Origin: Oscillatoriales cyanobacterium
Lineage (GTDB): Bacteria; Cyanobacteriota; Cyanobacteriia; Cyanobacteriales; Microcoleaceae
Direction: 5' to 3'
Length of the DNA: 64,000 nt
NCBI GenBank assembly: GCA_004293365.1
Contig: RDYN01000006.1
Span: 62,001-126,000 of the forward strand
Numbering within the stretch: the stretch's first letter is position 1; each line of letters starts with the position of its first letter. A program made the translations under genes and the position numbers. Shown one piece after another: positions 6,805 to 15,285 of the stretch. Under the pieces are notes generated by a model, which saw nothing but the letters and a program-made list of their open reading frames with translations, ran no database searches and was not told where the DNA came from.

Positions 6805-8925
6805 TTATTCGTGAGTAGATCCATCTGGCATAATTGCACCAGTGAGTTTAGCATTTTCCAAGTTAGCACCTCCTATTTTTGCAGCGGTTAAGTTAGCGCC
6901 AGATAAGTCTGCATAACTTAAATTTGCTGCGCGGAGGTCTGCTGAAATTAGGTCAGCACCACGCAGTTTTGCAGAGTTTAATTCAGCTTGACGCAAGTCA
7001 GCTTCAGTTAAGTCTGCTGTAGTTAGATCGGCACTAACTAATCTTGCATCGTTCAAGTTGACCTGCTTCAAATTAGCCCGACTCAAATTACAGCCGTCTA
7101 GCCTTGCTCCCTGAAGTTTGGCCCCACTCAAATTCGCATCTCTTAAATTGGAATTATTCAATTGTGCCGAAATCAAATTAGCATCTTGTAAATTGGCTCC
7201 CATCAAGTTAACACTGCTCAAGTCCCTACCAGTTAGATCGGCATTTTGCAGCGATACATAAGGAGCAATTAAGCAAGCGCCCGCTTTCACGGGATCGAAA
7301 TCAGTAGGAAATAAAGTTGCTTGATTGTAAATCGCTCCTTCAAGTTGAACTCCCTTGAGATTTGCTCGGTCGATGTTGGCTTCTAAAAGGTTAGAATTAC
7401 TCAGATTTGCATTTGTCAAATCAGCATTGTTTAGGTCGGTTTTCCTTAAGTATAGCCCGCTTAAGTTAGCTTGACTGAGGTTTGCAGTTGTGAATTTTGT
7501 TTGTTGAGTAAGTTTAGATCCGCTGAGGTTTGCACTATTCAAATCAGCCTCACTGAAACTTGCATATTGTAGTTGAGCAGCTCTTAAAATTGCCTTCCTT
7601 AATTTGGCTTGTTCTAATTTAGCTGATTGTAAATTAGCCTGAGAAAGGTTGGCATTTACCAAGTTTGCTTGATTCAGATTGGCACTGGATAAATTAGCCT
7701 GAGAAAGGTTGGCATTTACCAAGTTTGCTTGATTCAGATTGGCACTGGATAAACTAGCCTTATAAAGGTTGACACCGCATAAATTAGCCAGACTAAAATT
7801 TGTGCCATCAAAACGCGCCTCCCTCATATCTGCTCCCTTCAAAATTGCCCCACTAAGATTTACAGCCTGCCAAGTTACACCGTTCAAATTAGCTTTATTC
7901 AAATTAGCATTACTCAAGTTAACACCAGAAGCTAAGTTTTTACCCCTCAAATCAGCACCAGCTAAATTAATCCCTGTAAAATCCTTTTCTCCCTCACTGT
8001 AACGCCGCACAAACTCCTCAACACTAACCACAGGTTCCCGACATTCCTCAGACTCATCCTCCACATCTTCACAGCTATCCTCTAAAGCAATATCTTCAGA
8101 ATCCGCCGCTAATCCTTCCAAATAATCCGCTCGATTCAAGTAATCCGAAGTCGCTACAAACCGCCTCTCTATCTCCTCCTCATCTAATACTTCGCTGCTG
8201 TCAAATCGCTCAATCAATGCCTTGATAATTTGGCAGTCATCCGTGCGGATTCCTACTTCTTTTTCTGCACTTTGGTCGCTGTTAGTCAGAAAATTATGGC
8301 TACCCAACATAGCAAAAATGGAATCGCAGACTAAATAATTTTCGTGAGTTCCCAATAAAGTGAGACTAAATTGACCCGGATATTCGCTTGCTAATTCTTG
8401 CAAATCTGCTAAAGCATTGTAGCGCCATCCCTTGCCGATTTTCTGCCGATCGCCCAAATAACCCCAGCCAATATTTATCAAACATCCTCGGTTCAAGCAA
8501 TCCCTAAATTTTTGCAGCAATTCATCATTAATGCTGTTACAATTGAGCCAAGGGCAAACAATAATCAGCCGCTCTTGAGCTAGTGATAGGGCTTCCATCA
8601 ACACAGCGCGACTGTTGGGGCGATCGCATACTAACTGATACTGAAAGTCTGACTTTTGCTTTTCTGTCTCGGTGTCAAGCTCGATCTGTCGATCGGCAAT
8701 GACAGACATATGGCCATTTCCCAAATCACACGGCTGTTGCAGGGACGCAATTTCAGCCATCAAACTTTCTAGCATTTGCGGTTCAGGGCGATCGTTAAAT
8801 CGCTGTTCCTGTGCCTCTAACTGCCGCTTAAGTTTGGCTATATATTTTTTTAGAATAACTTGCTCTTCTTCAAGCTGCAATACTCTGGTGGCTATTGATA
8901 CTAAATCTAGTTCGGTTTCTGACAT
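6805..8925 (-). CDS. PLD-like domain fused to long pentapeptide-repeat domain
   Basis: The 706-residue protein has three parts. Residues 1-45 are a predicted coiled coil. Residues 95-245 resemble a phospholipase-D-type domain (LIIVCPWLN, then GTHENYLVCD and AMLGSHNFLT). The HxK of active PLDs reads HEN here, so catalysis is doubtful. An acidic linker (about 255-305) leads to over 70 A(D/N)LXX-type pentapeptides from about 310 to the end, broken once near FPTDFDPVKAG. Pentapeptides fold as a right-handed quadrilateral beta-helix; some mimic DNA. The combination is unusual. Cytoplasmic; no signal peptide. A perfect 60-bp duplication lies inside the repeats. Confidence 0.85.
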   Translation of the reverse strand: MSETELDLVSIATRVLQLEEEQVILKKYIAKLKRQLEAQEQRFNDRPEPQMLESLMAEIASLQQPCDLGNGHMSVIADRQIELDTETEKQKSDFQYQLVCDRPNSRAVLMEALSLAQERLIIVCPWLNCNSINDELLQKFRDCLNRGCLINIGWGYLGDRQKIGKGWRYNALADLQELASEYPGQFSLTLLGTHENYLVCDSIFAMLGSHNFLTNSDQSAEKEVGIRTDDCQIIKALIERFDSSEVLDEEEIERRFVATSDYLNRADYLEGLAADSEDIALEDSCEDVEDESEECREPVVSVEEFVRRYSEGEKDFTGINLAGADLRGKNLASGVNLSNANLNKANLNGVTWQAVNLSGAILKGADMREARFDGTNFSLANLCGVNLYKASLSSANLNQANLVNANLSQANLSSANLNQANLVNANLSQANLQSAKLEQAKLRKAILRAAQLQYASFSEADLNSANLSGSKLTQQTKFTTANLSQANLSGLYLRKTDLNNADLTNANLSNSNLLEANIDRANLKGVQLEGAIYNQATLFPTDFDPVKAGACLIAPYVSLQNADLTGRDLSSVNLMGANLQDANLISAQLNNSNLRDANLSGAKLQGARLDGCNLSRANLKQVNLNDARLVSADLTTADLTEADLRQAELNSAKLRGADLISADLRAANLSYADLSGANLTAAKIGGANLENAKLTGAIMPDGSTHE
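7631..7750. repeat. Perfect 60-bp tandem duplication inside the pentapeptide gene
   Basis: Positions 7631-7690 and 7691-7750 are identical over all 60 bases and keep the frame. Each copy adds four pentapeptides (LSSAN LNQAN LVNAN LSQAN). Complete identity suggests a very recent slippage or recombination event. Confidence 0.97.
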
Positions 8926-8984
8926 AGTGCTACCCTAAAATAAAAAAAGACTGTAAAAGCTATATCTGGGAAGTTGGCGCCTCA

Positions 8985-9335
8985 TCAAACATTACCAACT
9001 TCTGCCAACTCAGCAACATTAGCAGAAATTTCCTCATCCCCTGCATCAACCGCAACCGTTAACTTCAATCCCAAAGCCTTCAGCCAATGAGCCAAAGCAT
9101 AAATTGTCGCACTTCCTTCTGACGACAAAGCATCTAACTTTTCCAAATGCAATGAGGCCTCATCAGCCGACATATTTGGTTTTCCCAAACTCTCAAATAC
9201 ATTGCTAAGTGCGAGTTCAAGCAAACCTGGTTCAGGCTCTTCGTCTTCCAAATGCGCTGTTAGATAAGCCGCAGCGTGCATTTTATCCTTGAGGGCTTCA
9301 ATCAGATAATCCTGATAACTATCGCTCGTTGGCAT
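8985..9335 (-). CDS. HigA-like addiction-module antidote protein (intact copy)
   Basis: The 116-residue product from ATG 9335 begins MPTSDSYQDYLIEALKD and contains AAYLTAHLED, NMSADEASLHLEKL, TIYALAHWLKALGLKLTVA. This is the layout of the TIGR02684-type antidote, an HTH protein paired with Gp49/HigB-like toxins. It should neutralise the upstream toxin and repress the operon. The ATG lies 17 nt inside the toxin gene, so translation is probably coupled. A longer frame upstream to 9410 only re-reads toxin sequence. A diverged, frameshifted copy lies at 9717-10068. Confidence 0.85.
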   Translation of the reverse strand: MPTSDSYQDYLIEALKDKMHAAAYLTAHLEDEEPEPGLLELALSNVFESLGKPNMSADEASLHLEKLDALSSEGSATIYALAHWLKALGLKLTVAVDAGDEEISANVAELAEVGNV

Positions 9336-9666
9336 TTTCCCGTTCTTCATATTCTTTCCAATACTCATACGCTTTACGGATATCTTGTTGTTGAGTGCTT
9401 TTATCTCCACCGCACAGGATTAGCACTATTGTTGACCCAAATTGTCCGAAGTACACGCGATACCCAGGCCCAAAGTCAATTTTTAATTCGCAGACTCCTT
9501 CCCCGACAGACTTGGTGTTTCCTAAATTGCCTAAGCGAACTCGGTCAAGCCTTTGCTCAATTTTAACCACTGCATTCAAATCCCGCAGGGAACTAAGCCA
9601 CTCTGCAAAAGGATTTCTACCGTCTGGGGTAATATAACGCCGAATTTCCCTGGCTTGTACTTCCAT
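9319..9666 (-). CDS. RelE/HigB-like toxin (phage Gp49-like family, intact copy)
   Basis: The 115-residue protein shows MEVQAREIRRYITPDGRNPF, AEWLSSLRD, GVCELKIDFGPGYRVYFGQ and ILCGGDKSTQQQDI..A..YW, the hallmarks of the PF05973 phage-derived Gp49-like/HigB toxins. These are ribosome-dependent mRNA interferases. It precedes its antitoxin, the toxin-first order typical of higBA. All conserved blocks are uninterrupted. Confidence 0.9.
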   Translation of the reverse strand: MEVQAREIRRYITPDGRNPFAEWLSSLRDLNAVVKIEQRLDRVRLGNLGNTKSVGEGVCELKIDFGPGYRVYFGQFGSTIVLILCGGDKSTQQQDIRKAYEYWKEYEERENANER

Positions 9667-9716
9667 AAAGTCGATCGCACTTACTCATTCATCATCATAC
9701 GGGCGATCGGCCACCA

Positions 9717-10068
9717 TCAAACATTACCAACTTCCGCCAATTCAGCAACATTAGCAGAAATTTCCTCATCCCCTGCATCAATAGCAACCGTTAACTTCAA
9801 TCCCAAAGCCTTCAGCCAATGGGCCAAAGCATAAATTGTCGCAATTCCTTCTGACGACAACAAAGCATCTAACTTTTCCAAATGCAATGAGGCATCATCA
9901 GCGGACATATTTGGTTCGCCCAAAGCCTCTCATAGCTGAGAGCATAACTTTTAATTCCAAATCTCCCTCTTCCTCTTCTCCAAAGATCAGAGAAAGGTAA
10001 GCAGCAGAATAATTGGGATCTTTGAGATTGGAAATTTTAAAGGGATGATAGCTATCACTAGCCGGCAT
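9717..10068 (-). pseudogene. Frameshifted second HigA-like antitoxin
   Basis: The 5' part from ATG 10068 (MPASDSYHPFKISNLKD...AYLSLIFGEEEE) is in one frame. Near 9935 it shifts into the frame encoding LGEPNMSADDASLHLEKLDA to the stop at 9717. Compared with the intact copy, the sequence GAGAGGCTTTGGGC has two extra bases relative to GAGAGTTTGGGA. The shifted frame ends at CGCTGA just after. The 3' two thirds is nearly identical to the intact antitoxin, so this is a tandem duplicate that has decayed unless the shift is programmed. Confidence 0.85.
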
Positions 10069-10400
10069 TTTGGCGTCTTTCATAATCTCTCCAATATTTT
10101 TTAGCTTTGCTAATGTCTTCGTCTTTCCTTTCTTTTATCCCCACCGCACAGCAGAAGCACGATCGCAGATCCCACTTGTCCAAAGTAGACTCGGTAGCCC
10201 GGGCCATAGTCGATTTTAAGTTCGCAAACTCCTTCGCCAACTGAGCGACAGTCTCCCAAATTGCCACTGCTAACCCGCTCGAGCCTCTTATCAATCCTGA
10301 TTTTAGCGTTAACATCTCGCAGGGAGCCAAACCATTCGGCAAATGGAACTGTGCCATTTTGTTTAATATAACGCTTAATCTCTCTGGGTTGCGCTTCCAT
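10058..10400 (-). pseudogene. Frameshifted second HigB-like toxin
   Basis: From ATG 10400 the frame encodes MEAQPREIKRYIKQNGTVPF...GPGYRVYFGQ...LLCGGDKRKE, then meets a stop at 10110. The homologous tail (DEDISKAKKYWRDYERRQNAG) continues in another frame to 10058. The slip lies in the polypurine run AAAAGAAAGGAAAGAC around 10125-10140. With the antitoxin also frameshifted, both members of this pair appear broken. The catalytic core is upstream of the slip, so a truncated 96-residue toxin could still be made. Confidence 0.85.
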
Positions 10401-10521
10401 AATTTCAATTTTAGCGGGTCAGCGCTTTGATTATACAGTCGCGCCCGATCGCCCCTTGACTCCATGCGCTACAATTATTAAGAAATCTTTAGTTAAATCC
10501 GTTTAACGTCTCGGACGCATT

Positions 10522-12312
10522 ATGAGTCTTCCCATTCGCAACGTCGCTATCATTGCTCACGTCGATCACGGCAAAACCACCCTTGTGGACGCTCTCCTCA
10601 GACAGTCCGGGGTCTTCCGCGAAGGGGAAGAAGTCCCAGATTGCGTCATGGACTCCAACGACATCGAGCGCGAGCGCGGCATTACCATCCTTTCCAAAAA
10701 TACCGCTGTCCGATACAAAGAAACCCTGATCAACATCGTCGATACCCCCGGACACGCGGACTTCGGTGGTGAAGTCGAACGAGTTCTCGGCATGGTAGAC
10801 GGTTGTTTGCTGATCGTAGACGCCAACGAAGGCCCGATGCCGCAAACCCGCTTCGTGCTCAAAAAAGCCCTGGAAAAAGGCTTGCGCCCGATCGTATTTG
10901 TCAACAAGATCGATCGCGATCGAGCCGACCCGCACAAAGCAGTCGATAAAGTTTTAGACTTGTTCCTCGAACTCGGTGCTGACGACGATCAGTGCGAATT
11001 TCCCTATCTCTTCGGTTCCGGTTTAAGCGGTTACGCCAAAAAAACCCTCGAAGACGAAGGCGTAGATATGCAGCCTTTGTTTGAAGAAATCCTCGACCAC
11101 GTACCACCCCCAGTAGGCGACCCCAACAAGCCACTACAACTGCAAGTAACCACCTTAGATTACTCAGAATACGTCGGTCGTATCGTCATCGGCCGCATCC
11201 ACAACGGCACAATCAGAGTCGGTCAACAAGCAGTTTTGATCACCGAAAGTGGCGCGCTTGTCAAATCAAAAATCAGCAAATTGATGGGCTTTGAAGGCCT
11301 GAAGCGGATTGATATTGCAGAATCTTCTGCTGGTAATCTTGTCGCCGTTGCCGGTTTTGCTGATGCCTATATTGGCGAGACAATTACTTGTCCCAACGAC
11401 CCGCAAGCCCTACCTTTAATCAAGGTAGACGAACCAACTTTGCAGATGACTTTCTCCGTGAACGATTCGCCGTTCTGCGGTCAAGAAGGTAGTTTGGTAA
11501 CATCTCGCCAAATTCGCGATCGGCTAATGCGAGAACTCCAAACCAATGTCGCCTTGCGCGTCGAAGAAACCGAATCTCCCGACAAATTCCTCGTATCCGG
11601 CCGTGGCGAACTCCACCTCGGCATCCTGATCGAAAATATGCGTCGCGAAGGATACGAATTCCAAGTATCTCAGCCGCAAGTAATCTTCCGCGAAGTCGGC
11701 GGTCGTCCCTGCGAACCCTTTGAATGTTTGGTATTAGACGTACCCGAAGAAGCAGTCGGCGGCTGCATCGAACGCCTTGGTCAGCGCAAAGCAGAAATGC
11801 AAGATATGCACGTCAGCAGCACCGGCCGCACCCAAATCGAATTTTCAGTCCCCGCCCGTGGTTTGATTGGATTCCGAGGCGAATTCATGCGCTTGACTCG
11901 CGGCGCTGGAATTATGAACCACAGCTTCCTCGACTATCGGCCCCTCGGTGGAGAAATTGTCGCCCGTCGCAACGGAGTATTGATTTCCTTTGAAGAAGGA
12001 ACTGCAACTACTTATTCACTGAAAAATGCTGAAGACCGCGGCGTATTTTTCATTACCCCTGGAACCAAGGTTTACAGAGGGATGATTATCGGAGAAAACA
12101 ACCGAGATGACGACATGGAACTCAATATTTGCAAGTCAAAGCAGTTGACAAACCACCGCGCATCTGGCGGTGAAGAATTGGCGCAATTGCAAGCACCAGT
12201 CGATATGAGTTTGGAACGTGCTTTGGAGTACATCGGCCAGGATGAATTGGTGGAAGTAACACCGAAATCAATTCGCTTGCGGAAGGTTTCTAAGAAGTTA
12301 GTCAAACGCTAA
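10522..12312 (+). CDS. typA: Translational GTPase TypA/BipA
   Basis: TypA is a ribosome-binding GTPase needed for ribosome assembly and stress growth. The 596-residue product has G1 [15 protein letters not shown], the switch region [14 protein letters not shown]3 [14 protein letters not shown]4 NKIDR and the C-terminal TypA-specific block ([22 protein letters not shown]-like [28 protein letters not shown]). Length is standard. A TACAAT -10-like hexamer lies at 10470-10475, about 50 nt upstream. The gene is monocistronic, ending in a strong hairpin. Confidence 0.98.
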   Translation: MSLPIRNVAIIAHVDHGKTTLVDALLRQSGVFREGEEVPDCVMDSNDIERERGITILSKNTAVRYKETLINIVDTPGHADFGGEVERVLGMVDGCLLIVDANEGPMPQTRFVLKKALEKGLRPIVFVNKIDRDRADPHKAVDKVLDLFLELGADDDQCEFPYLFGSGLSGYAKKTLEDEGVDMQPLFEEILDHVPPPVGDPNKPLQLQVTTLDYSEYVGRIVIGRIHNGTIRVGQQAVLITESGALVKSKISKLMGFEGLKRIDIAESSAGNLVAVAGFADAYIGETITCPNDPQALPLIKVDEPTLQMTFSVNDSPFCGQEGSLVTSRQIRDRLMRELQTNVALRVEETESPDKFLVSGRGELHLGILIENMRREGYEFQVSQPQVIFREVGGRPCEPFECLVLDVPEEAVGGCIERLGQRKAEMQDMHVSSTGRTQIEFSVPARGLIGFRGEFMRLTRGAGIMNHSFLDYRPLGGEIVARRNGVLISFEEGTATTYSLKNAEDRGVFFITPGTKVYRGMIIGENNRDDDMELNICKSKQLTNHRASGGEELAQLQAPVDMSLERALEYIGQDELVEVTPKSIRLRKVSKKLVKR

Positions 12313-12320
12313 AACAAATT

Positions 12321-12346
12321 AAGGGCTGGCAAAATTGCCAGCCCTT
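12321..12346 (+). terminator. Hairpin terminator after typA
   Basis: AAGGGCTGGC and GCCAGCCCTT form a perfect 10-bp, GC-rich stem around an AAAATT core, nine bases after the typA stop. No long T-run follows, so it may act as a bidirectional or RNA-stabilising hairpin. Confidence 0.75.
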
Positions 12347-12417
12347 AGTGTCAACTTCAAACTACTGTATTTAAAGGCAATATTAATTTTTATCGCAATC
12401 AAAAATAGGTAAAAACG

Positions 12418-12729
12418 ATGTCAACAGTTTATCGTTTTAAAGCCAGGAAACTCGATCTTAATTTTTTAGAACAAATCAAAGCGACTTTTGGAAATAAAGA
12501 GATTGAAATAATTGTCTCAGAATGCGATGAAACCGAATATCTTTTGAAATCGGAAGTCAATAAAACCAAACTGTTGAAAGCTATTGAAAATCTTAAAGAC
12601 AGACAAAATTTAGTTGAAGTCGATAAAACTTTAATGAAAGTTATGGCAGAAATTTCCGATCGGGCCCAGCAGCGAGGCTTAACACCAGAAATTTTACAAG
12701 AGGTTTTAGCAGATAATAATAATGGGTAG
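12418..12729 (+). CDS. Antitoxin-like small protein
   Basis: The 103-residue protein begins MSTVYRFKARKLDLNFLEQI and continues IEIIVSECDETEYLLKSEVNKTKLLKAIENL, a pattern I associate with cyanobacterial antitoxins of RelE/Txe-type toxins. The C-terminal part (RAQQRGLTPEILQEVLADN) resembles the tail of another cyanobacterial antitoxin class, so it may be a composite. The next gene overlaps it by 8 nt. No recognisable RelE toxin follows, so the antitoxin role is tentative. Confidence 0.6.
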   Translation: MSTVYRFKARKLDLNFLEQIKATFGNKEIEIIVSECDETEYLLKSEVNKTKLLKAIENLKDRQNLVEVDKTLMKVMAEISDRAQQRGLTPEILQEVLADNNNG

Positions 12730-12919
12730 AAAACGCGATATTAAACAGGTTGATGCAATCGCTAGGGAGTTTAAGATGGGAGGTGAATTAAGGATTGCTT
12801 TTGGTTTATTCATTGAGGAAGAAAAGAAAAATGGTTATGGTGGAACTTTAAACCGTAGAGGCGATTTTACTTATGAACAACTCCGCCAGAAAGCAAAAGA
12901 ATTTTTAGAGGATATTTAA
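12722..12919 (+). CDS. Small protein of unknown function, coupled to the antitoxin-like gene
   Basis: The 65 residues (KRDIKQVDAIAREFKMGGEL, then GGTLNRRGDFTYEQLRQKAKEFLEDI) resemble from memory small proteins found near toxin loci, but I cannot name the family. The start codon overlaps the end of the previous gene by 8 nt and its stop abuts the next ATG, so all three genes form one operon. Confidence 0.6.
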   Translation: MGRKRDIKQVDAIAREFKMGGELRIAFGLFIEEEKKNGYGGTLNRRGDFTYEQLRQKAKEFLEDI

Positions 12920-13441
12920 ATGGCTATTCAAACATCCATTGCTAATCAGAAGCCAAATATCGAGCAAATTATTTCAGTCATTACTAAACCGATGATCGGA
13001 GAAATTTGTCATCAGGTTATATTTAGTTATGGGGATGAATTACGGCTAGATTTCGGTGAGATGTCTGCCTATACTCACCCAAAATTAGCACATCTATGCA
13101 AAGGTAGTTGGCAATTGGGCACAAGGGCAACACCTTGGGTTTTTAAGCAAGGCGATCGCATTTTAACTTCTTCCTTGCCAGTAGATATAGATGAGGTAGA
13201 AATAGATGCTGTCAAAAAAGTTTTGCAGCAATTGGAAAATAAAGAATTGATTGATTTTGCGATCGATGCTCATAATATTAGTCTCACTCTAGTTTTTGAG
13301 AGTGATTACCAACTAATTTTACAGCCAGATTTGCAAGATGATTCTGGACTTCCCTATTGGGAATTGTTCATGCCAACAGAACAAGTTTTGACGGTTGGGC
13401 CTGATTTCTTTTGGGAATGTAAATCAATTCACGAAGGTTAA
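12920..13441 (+). CDS. Unknown protein, possibly immunity-like
   Basis: The 173-residue protein starts directly after the previous stop (TAA-ATG). It has two halves: LRLDFGEMSAYTHPKLAHLCKGSWQLGT and LTLVFESDYQLILQPDLQDD followed by PYWELFMPTEQVLTVGPDFFW. The second phrase resembles DUF6188-like immunity or housekeeping domains, but this is recall only. No membrane segment. Its 3' end overlaps the convergent gene by 4 nt. Confidence 0.55.
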   Translation: MAIQTSIANQKPNIEQIISVITKPMIGEICHQVIFSYGDELRLDFGEMSAYTHPKLAHLCKGSWQLGTRATPWVFKQGDRILTSSLPVDIDEVEIDAVKKVLQQLENKELIDFAIDAHNISLTLVFESDYQLILQPDLQDDSGLPYWELFMPTEQVLTVGPDFFWECKSIHEG

Positions 13442-13761
13442 TGGTTGGTTTTTCTGGCATGAATTTCGCTTCTAACTGCTTCTACTTCTTGGGCGACGGT
13501 TTCCAAGGAAAGTTCATCGGTTCTAAAGGACTCCAAAAGAACTGCTAATTTACTGTGTTGTCTCTTCAAAAGTTTAAAGATTCGATCGCGACTGACTGTT
13601 TCAGTATTTTCGCCTTCTTTGATAGCATTTTCCATCCCTATATCTTCTAGGGCTTCTGTTACAATTTCCGAAAATACTTCTTTGTGTTCTTTTACTAACT
13701 CAAAAATAGCTGCTTTGAGCAATTCTTTAAGCTTAGTTTTGTCTAGAGTAATTTCAGACAT
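13438..13761 (-). CDS. Antitoxin-like helical protein (orphan)
   Basis: The 107-residue protein begins with a block of the form KLKELLKAAIFELVKEHKEV followed by VTEALEDIGMENAIKEGENT and ETVSRDRIFKLL. This pattern (EDI-x-AI-EGE-TETVSR-IF) is common in short cyanobacterial antitoxins paired with RelE/ParE toxins. Here the C-terminus is extended by about 40 residues and no toxin lies beside it. It overlaps the convergent upstream gene tail to tail by 4 nt. Confidence 0.55.
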   Translation of the reverse strand: MSEITLDKTKLKELLKAAIFELVKEHKEVFSEIVTEALEDIGMENAIKEGENTETVSRDRIFKLLKRQHSKLAVLLESFRTDELSLETVAQEVEAVRSEIHARKTNH

Positions 13762-13837
13762 AGCTTTTTTCTGTGCTATTTTTTTTAGGCCTTAATTATA
13801 TCACAAAACAGTGCAGATTTAGCCAAGTTTAGTTCAC

Positions 13838-14075
13838 GGGTGGCCAGAAACCGGGTTTTTTCGAGAATACTTCGCCACACCTCGTAAAAACTGCGAAAAA
13901 CCCGGTTTCTTAGATTTGCGGGGTGGCCAGAAACCGGGTTTTTTCAAGAATTATTCGCTGCGCCTCGTAAAAACTGCGAAAAACCCGGTTTCTTTGCTTC
14001 TCGCGGGGCTAGAAACCGGGTTTTTTCAAGAATTATTCGCTGCGCCTCATAGAAGTGGCCAAAAACCCGGTTTCT
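13838..14075. repeat. Three tandem ~80-bp copies of the GAAACCGGGTTTTTTC repeat
   Basis: Copies start near 13842, 13923 and 14009. Each has AGAAACCGGGTTTTTTC, then AAGAATTATTCGCTGCGCCTC and the inverse GAAAAACCCGGTTTCTT, so each can fold into a long hairpin. The last copy runs into the 3' end of the minus-strand pseudogene. The family also occurs near 950-1015 and 30175-30245. Confidence 0.9.
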
Positions 14076-14371
14076 TTAAGACTCTAAATGAACTCTTTTG
14101 AGCCAATTTACAACAGTTTGAACTAAATCGGAGTCATGGGGCGAGAAGGTTTGCAAGGGTGGGTGAGGCGTGTCGGTGATGAGACAGATTGTACCGTCGA
14201 AGCGGGTAAGGGCTTCGAGGAAAGTAGGGCTCAAACCTTGGGTGGCGGGGGATGTGGGGTCTTGGTAAAAGATGAGGATGGGTGTTTTTCCCAGTCTAGG
14301 AGTTGCCAGTAGATTTTGAGTTCTGTGAGAGTGCGGGGTGTGCCTTCTGTCTGTGGATTTGGGGCAATGAT
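14076..14371 (-). pseudogene. Remnant of an unknown gene, N-terminally truncated and frameshifted
   Basis: Reading the minus strand, one frame gives IIAPNPQTEGTPRTLTELKI then YWQLLDWEKHP; around 14275 it shifts to a frame giving IFYQDPTSPATQGLSPTFLE, ALTRFDGTICLITDTPHPP and WLKRVHLES ending at TAA 14076. A stop precedes the first segment, so the 5' part is missing. The family is not recognised. The stop codon lies within the last repeat copy, suggesting repeat-associated damage. Confidence 0.6.
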
Positions 14372-14397
14372 ATTTTTTTATTGGTTGCAGGTAAATG

Positions 14398-14427
14398 TTG
14401 ACAGTTGAGCAGTCGTTATGCTACAAT
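14398..14427 (+). promoter_or_regulatory. Sigma70-type promoter for the 14.5-kb gene row
   Basis: TTGACA at 14398-14403 and TACAAT at 14422-14427 are spaced by 18 bp, close to consensus for the cyanobacterial principal sigma factor. It lies about 90 bp before the ATG at 14518, after the pseudogene. Confidence 0.65.
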
Positions 14428-14517
14428 ATTTAAAATATTTTTTTTTAGTGTTAGGTTTTGTTCCTTTAACCTAACCTACTAGATCGGTAATCACACTCAA
14501 TTGTAGTAGAGGTTTCA

Positions 14518-14877
14518 ATGTCAAACTTTGGACTTGGTTCTATTAAAAATGCTTTAAGTCAAGCATTGGAATATCTACCAGACTGGAAAAAATTAAACCC
14601 ACTTGACAAAGGAAAAGTAATTGATAAATCTTTCAAAGCACTTTTGGAAGATTTGATGAAACAGTTCAACATGAAGCCAGGTGTTGATTATGTAGATAAT
14701 TTAAAAGATAATGAACCGATTACTGATTTTGTAGCATTATCAAAAAATGCAGATGATTTAATTCAAGGATTATTAACTGGTAAGGTTGTGGCTATTTCAG
14801 GACATAGTAAAGTCAGTAAACTAGGAAAGGAATTTACTGTTGACGCTCATTTTCGCGATCTGAGAAAGTCAGCCTAG
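14518..14877 (+). CDS. Unknown protein, first gene of AT-rich row
   Basis: The 119-residue protein has a helical N-terminal half (ALSQALEYLPDWKKLNPLDK, then VIDKSFKALLEDLMKQFNMK) and an ending GKVVAISGHSKVSKLGKEFT. No catalytic motif, signal or membrane segment is visible. It follows a good promoter and stands 71 bp before the next gene. Codon use is AT-rich compared with typA. I do not recognise it. Confidence 0.6.
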   Translation: MSNFGLGSIKNALSQALEYLPDWKKLNPLDKGKVIDKSFKALLEDLMKQFNMKPGVDYVDNLKDNEPITDFVALSKNADDLIQGLLTGKVVAISGHSKVSKLGKEFTVDAHFRDLRKSA

Positions 14878-14948
14878 AAATTTTCTCTATTTCCGAAACT
14901 TATCTTATAAACACTTAGTAAAGTTCAATAGTTTCTTAAATCAAGCTT

Positions 14949-15281
14949 ATGACATATTTTGTAGAGGGGAATTTTATTTACGAGTGTAAATCTTCCCCTG
15001 AACGAGCAGATGGGTCTGTCAATCAAGGAAGTCTTAAAAACTGGATATGTGACGTGAAAAAGTTATTAAAAAGGAAGCAGCCAACCGGGTTTCGTTATAT
15101 TTTTCCTGTTAATCGTCTAGATGATAACAATAAAAATATTTTAGGAAAGCTTAAGGAAGAATTTCCTAATGTAGACATACAATATTATGATTGTGATTCA
15201 GTTGATCGCCTTGTTAGGGCTTTGGAAAAAGTCAATAGCTTACCTGAGTTAGTGGAATACATTAAACAAGCTAGGAACTAA
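14949..15281 (+). CDS. Unknown protein with nuclease-like E-x-K segment
   Basis: The 110-residue product starts MTYFVEGNFIYECKSSPERA. An hydrophobic strand ending in YECK is reminiscent of the E-x-K half of PD-(D/E)XK nucleases, and DIQYYDCDSVDRLVRALEKV fits a later strand-helix. The expected upstream acidic residue would lie before the present start, where an in-frame TAA precedes, so it could be a truncated nuclease or a different fold. It ends 4 nt before the next gene. Confidence 0.55.
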   Translation: MTYFVEGNFIYECKSSPERADGSVNQGSLKNWICDVKKLLKRKQPTGFRYIFPVNRLDDNNKNILGKLKEEFPNVDIQYYDCDSVDRLVRALEKVNSLPELVEYIKQARN

Positions 15282-15285
15282 AAAT

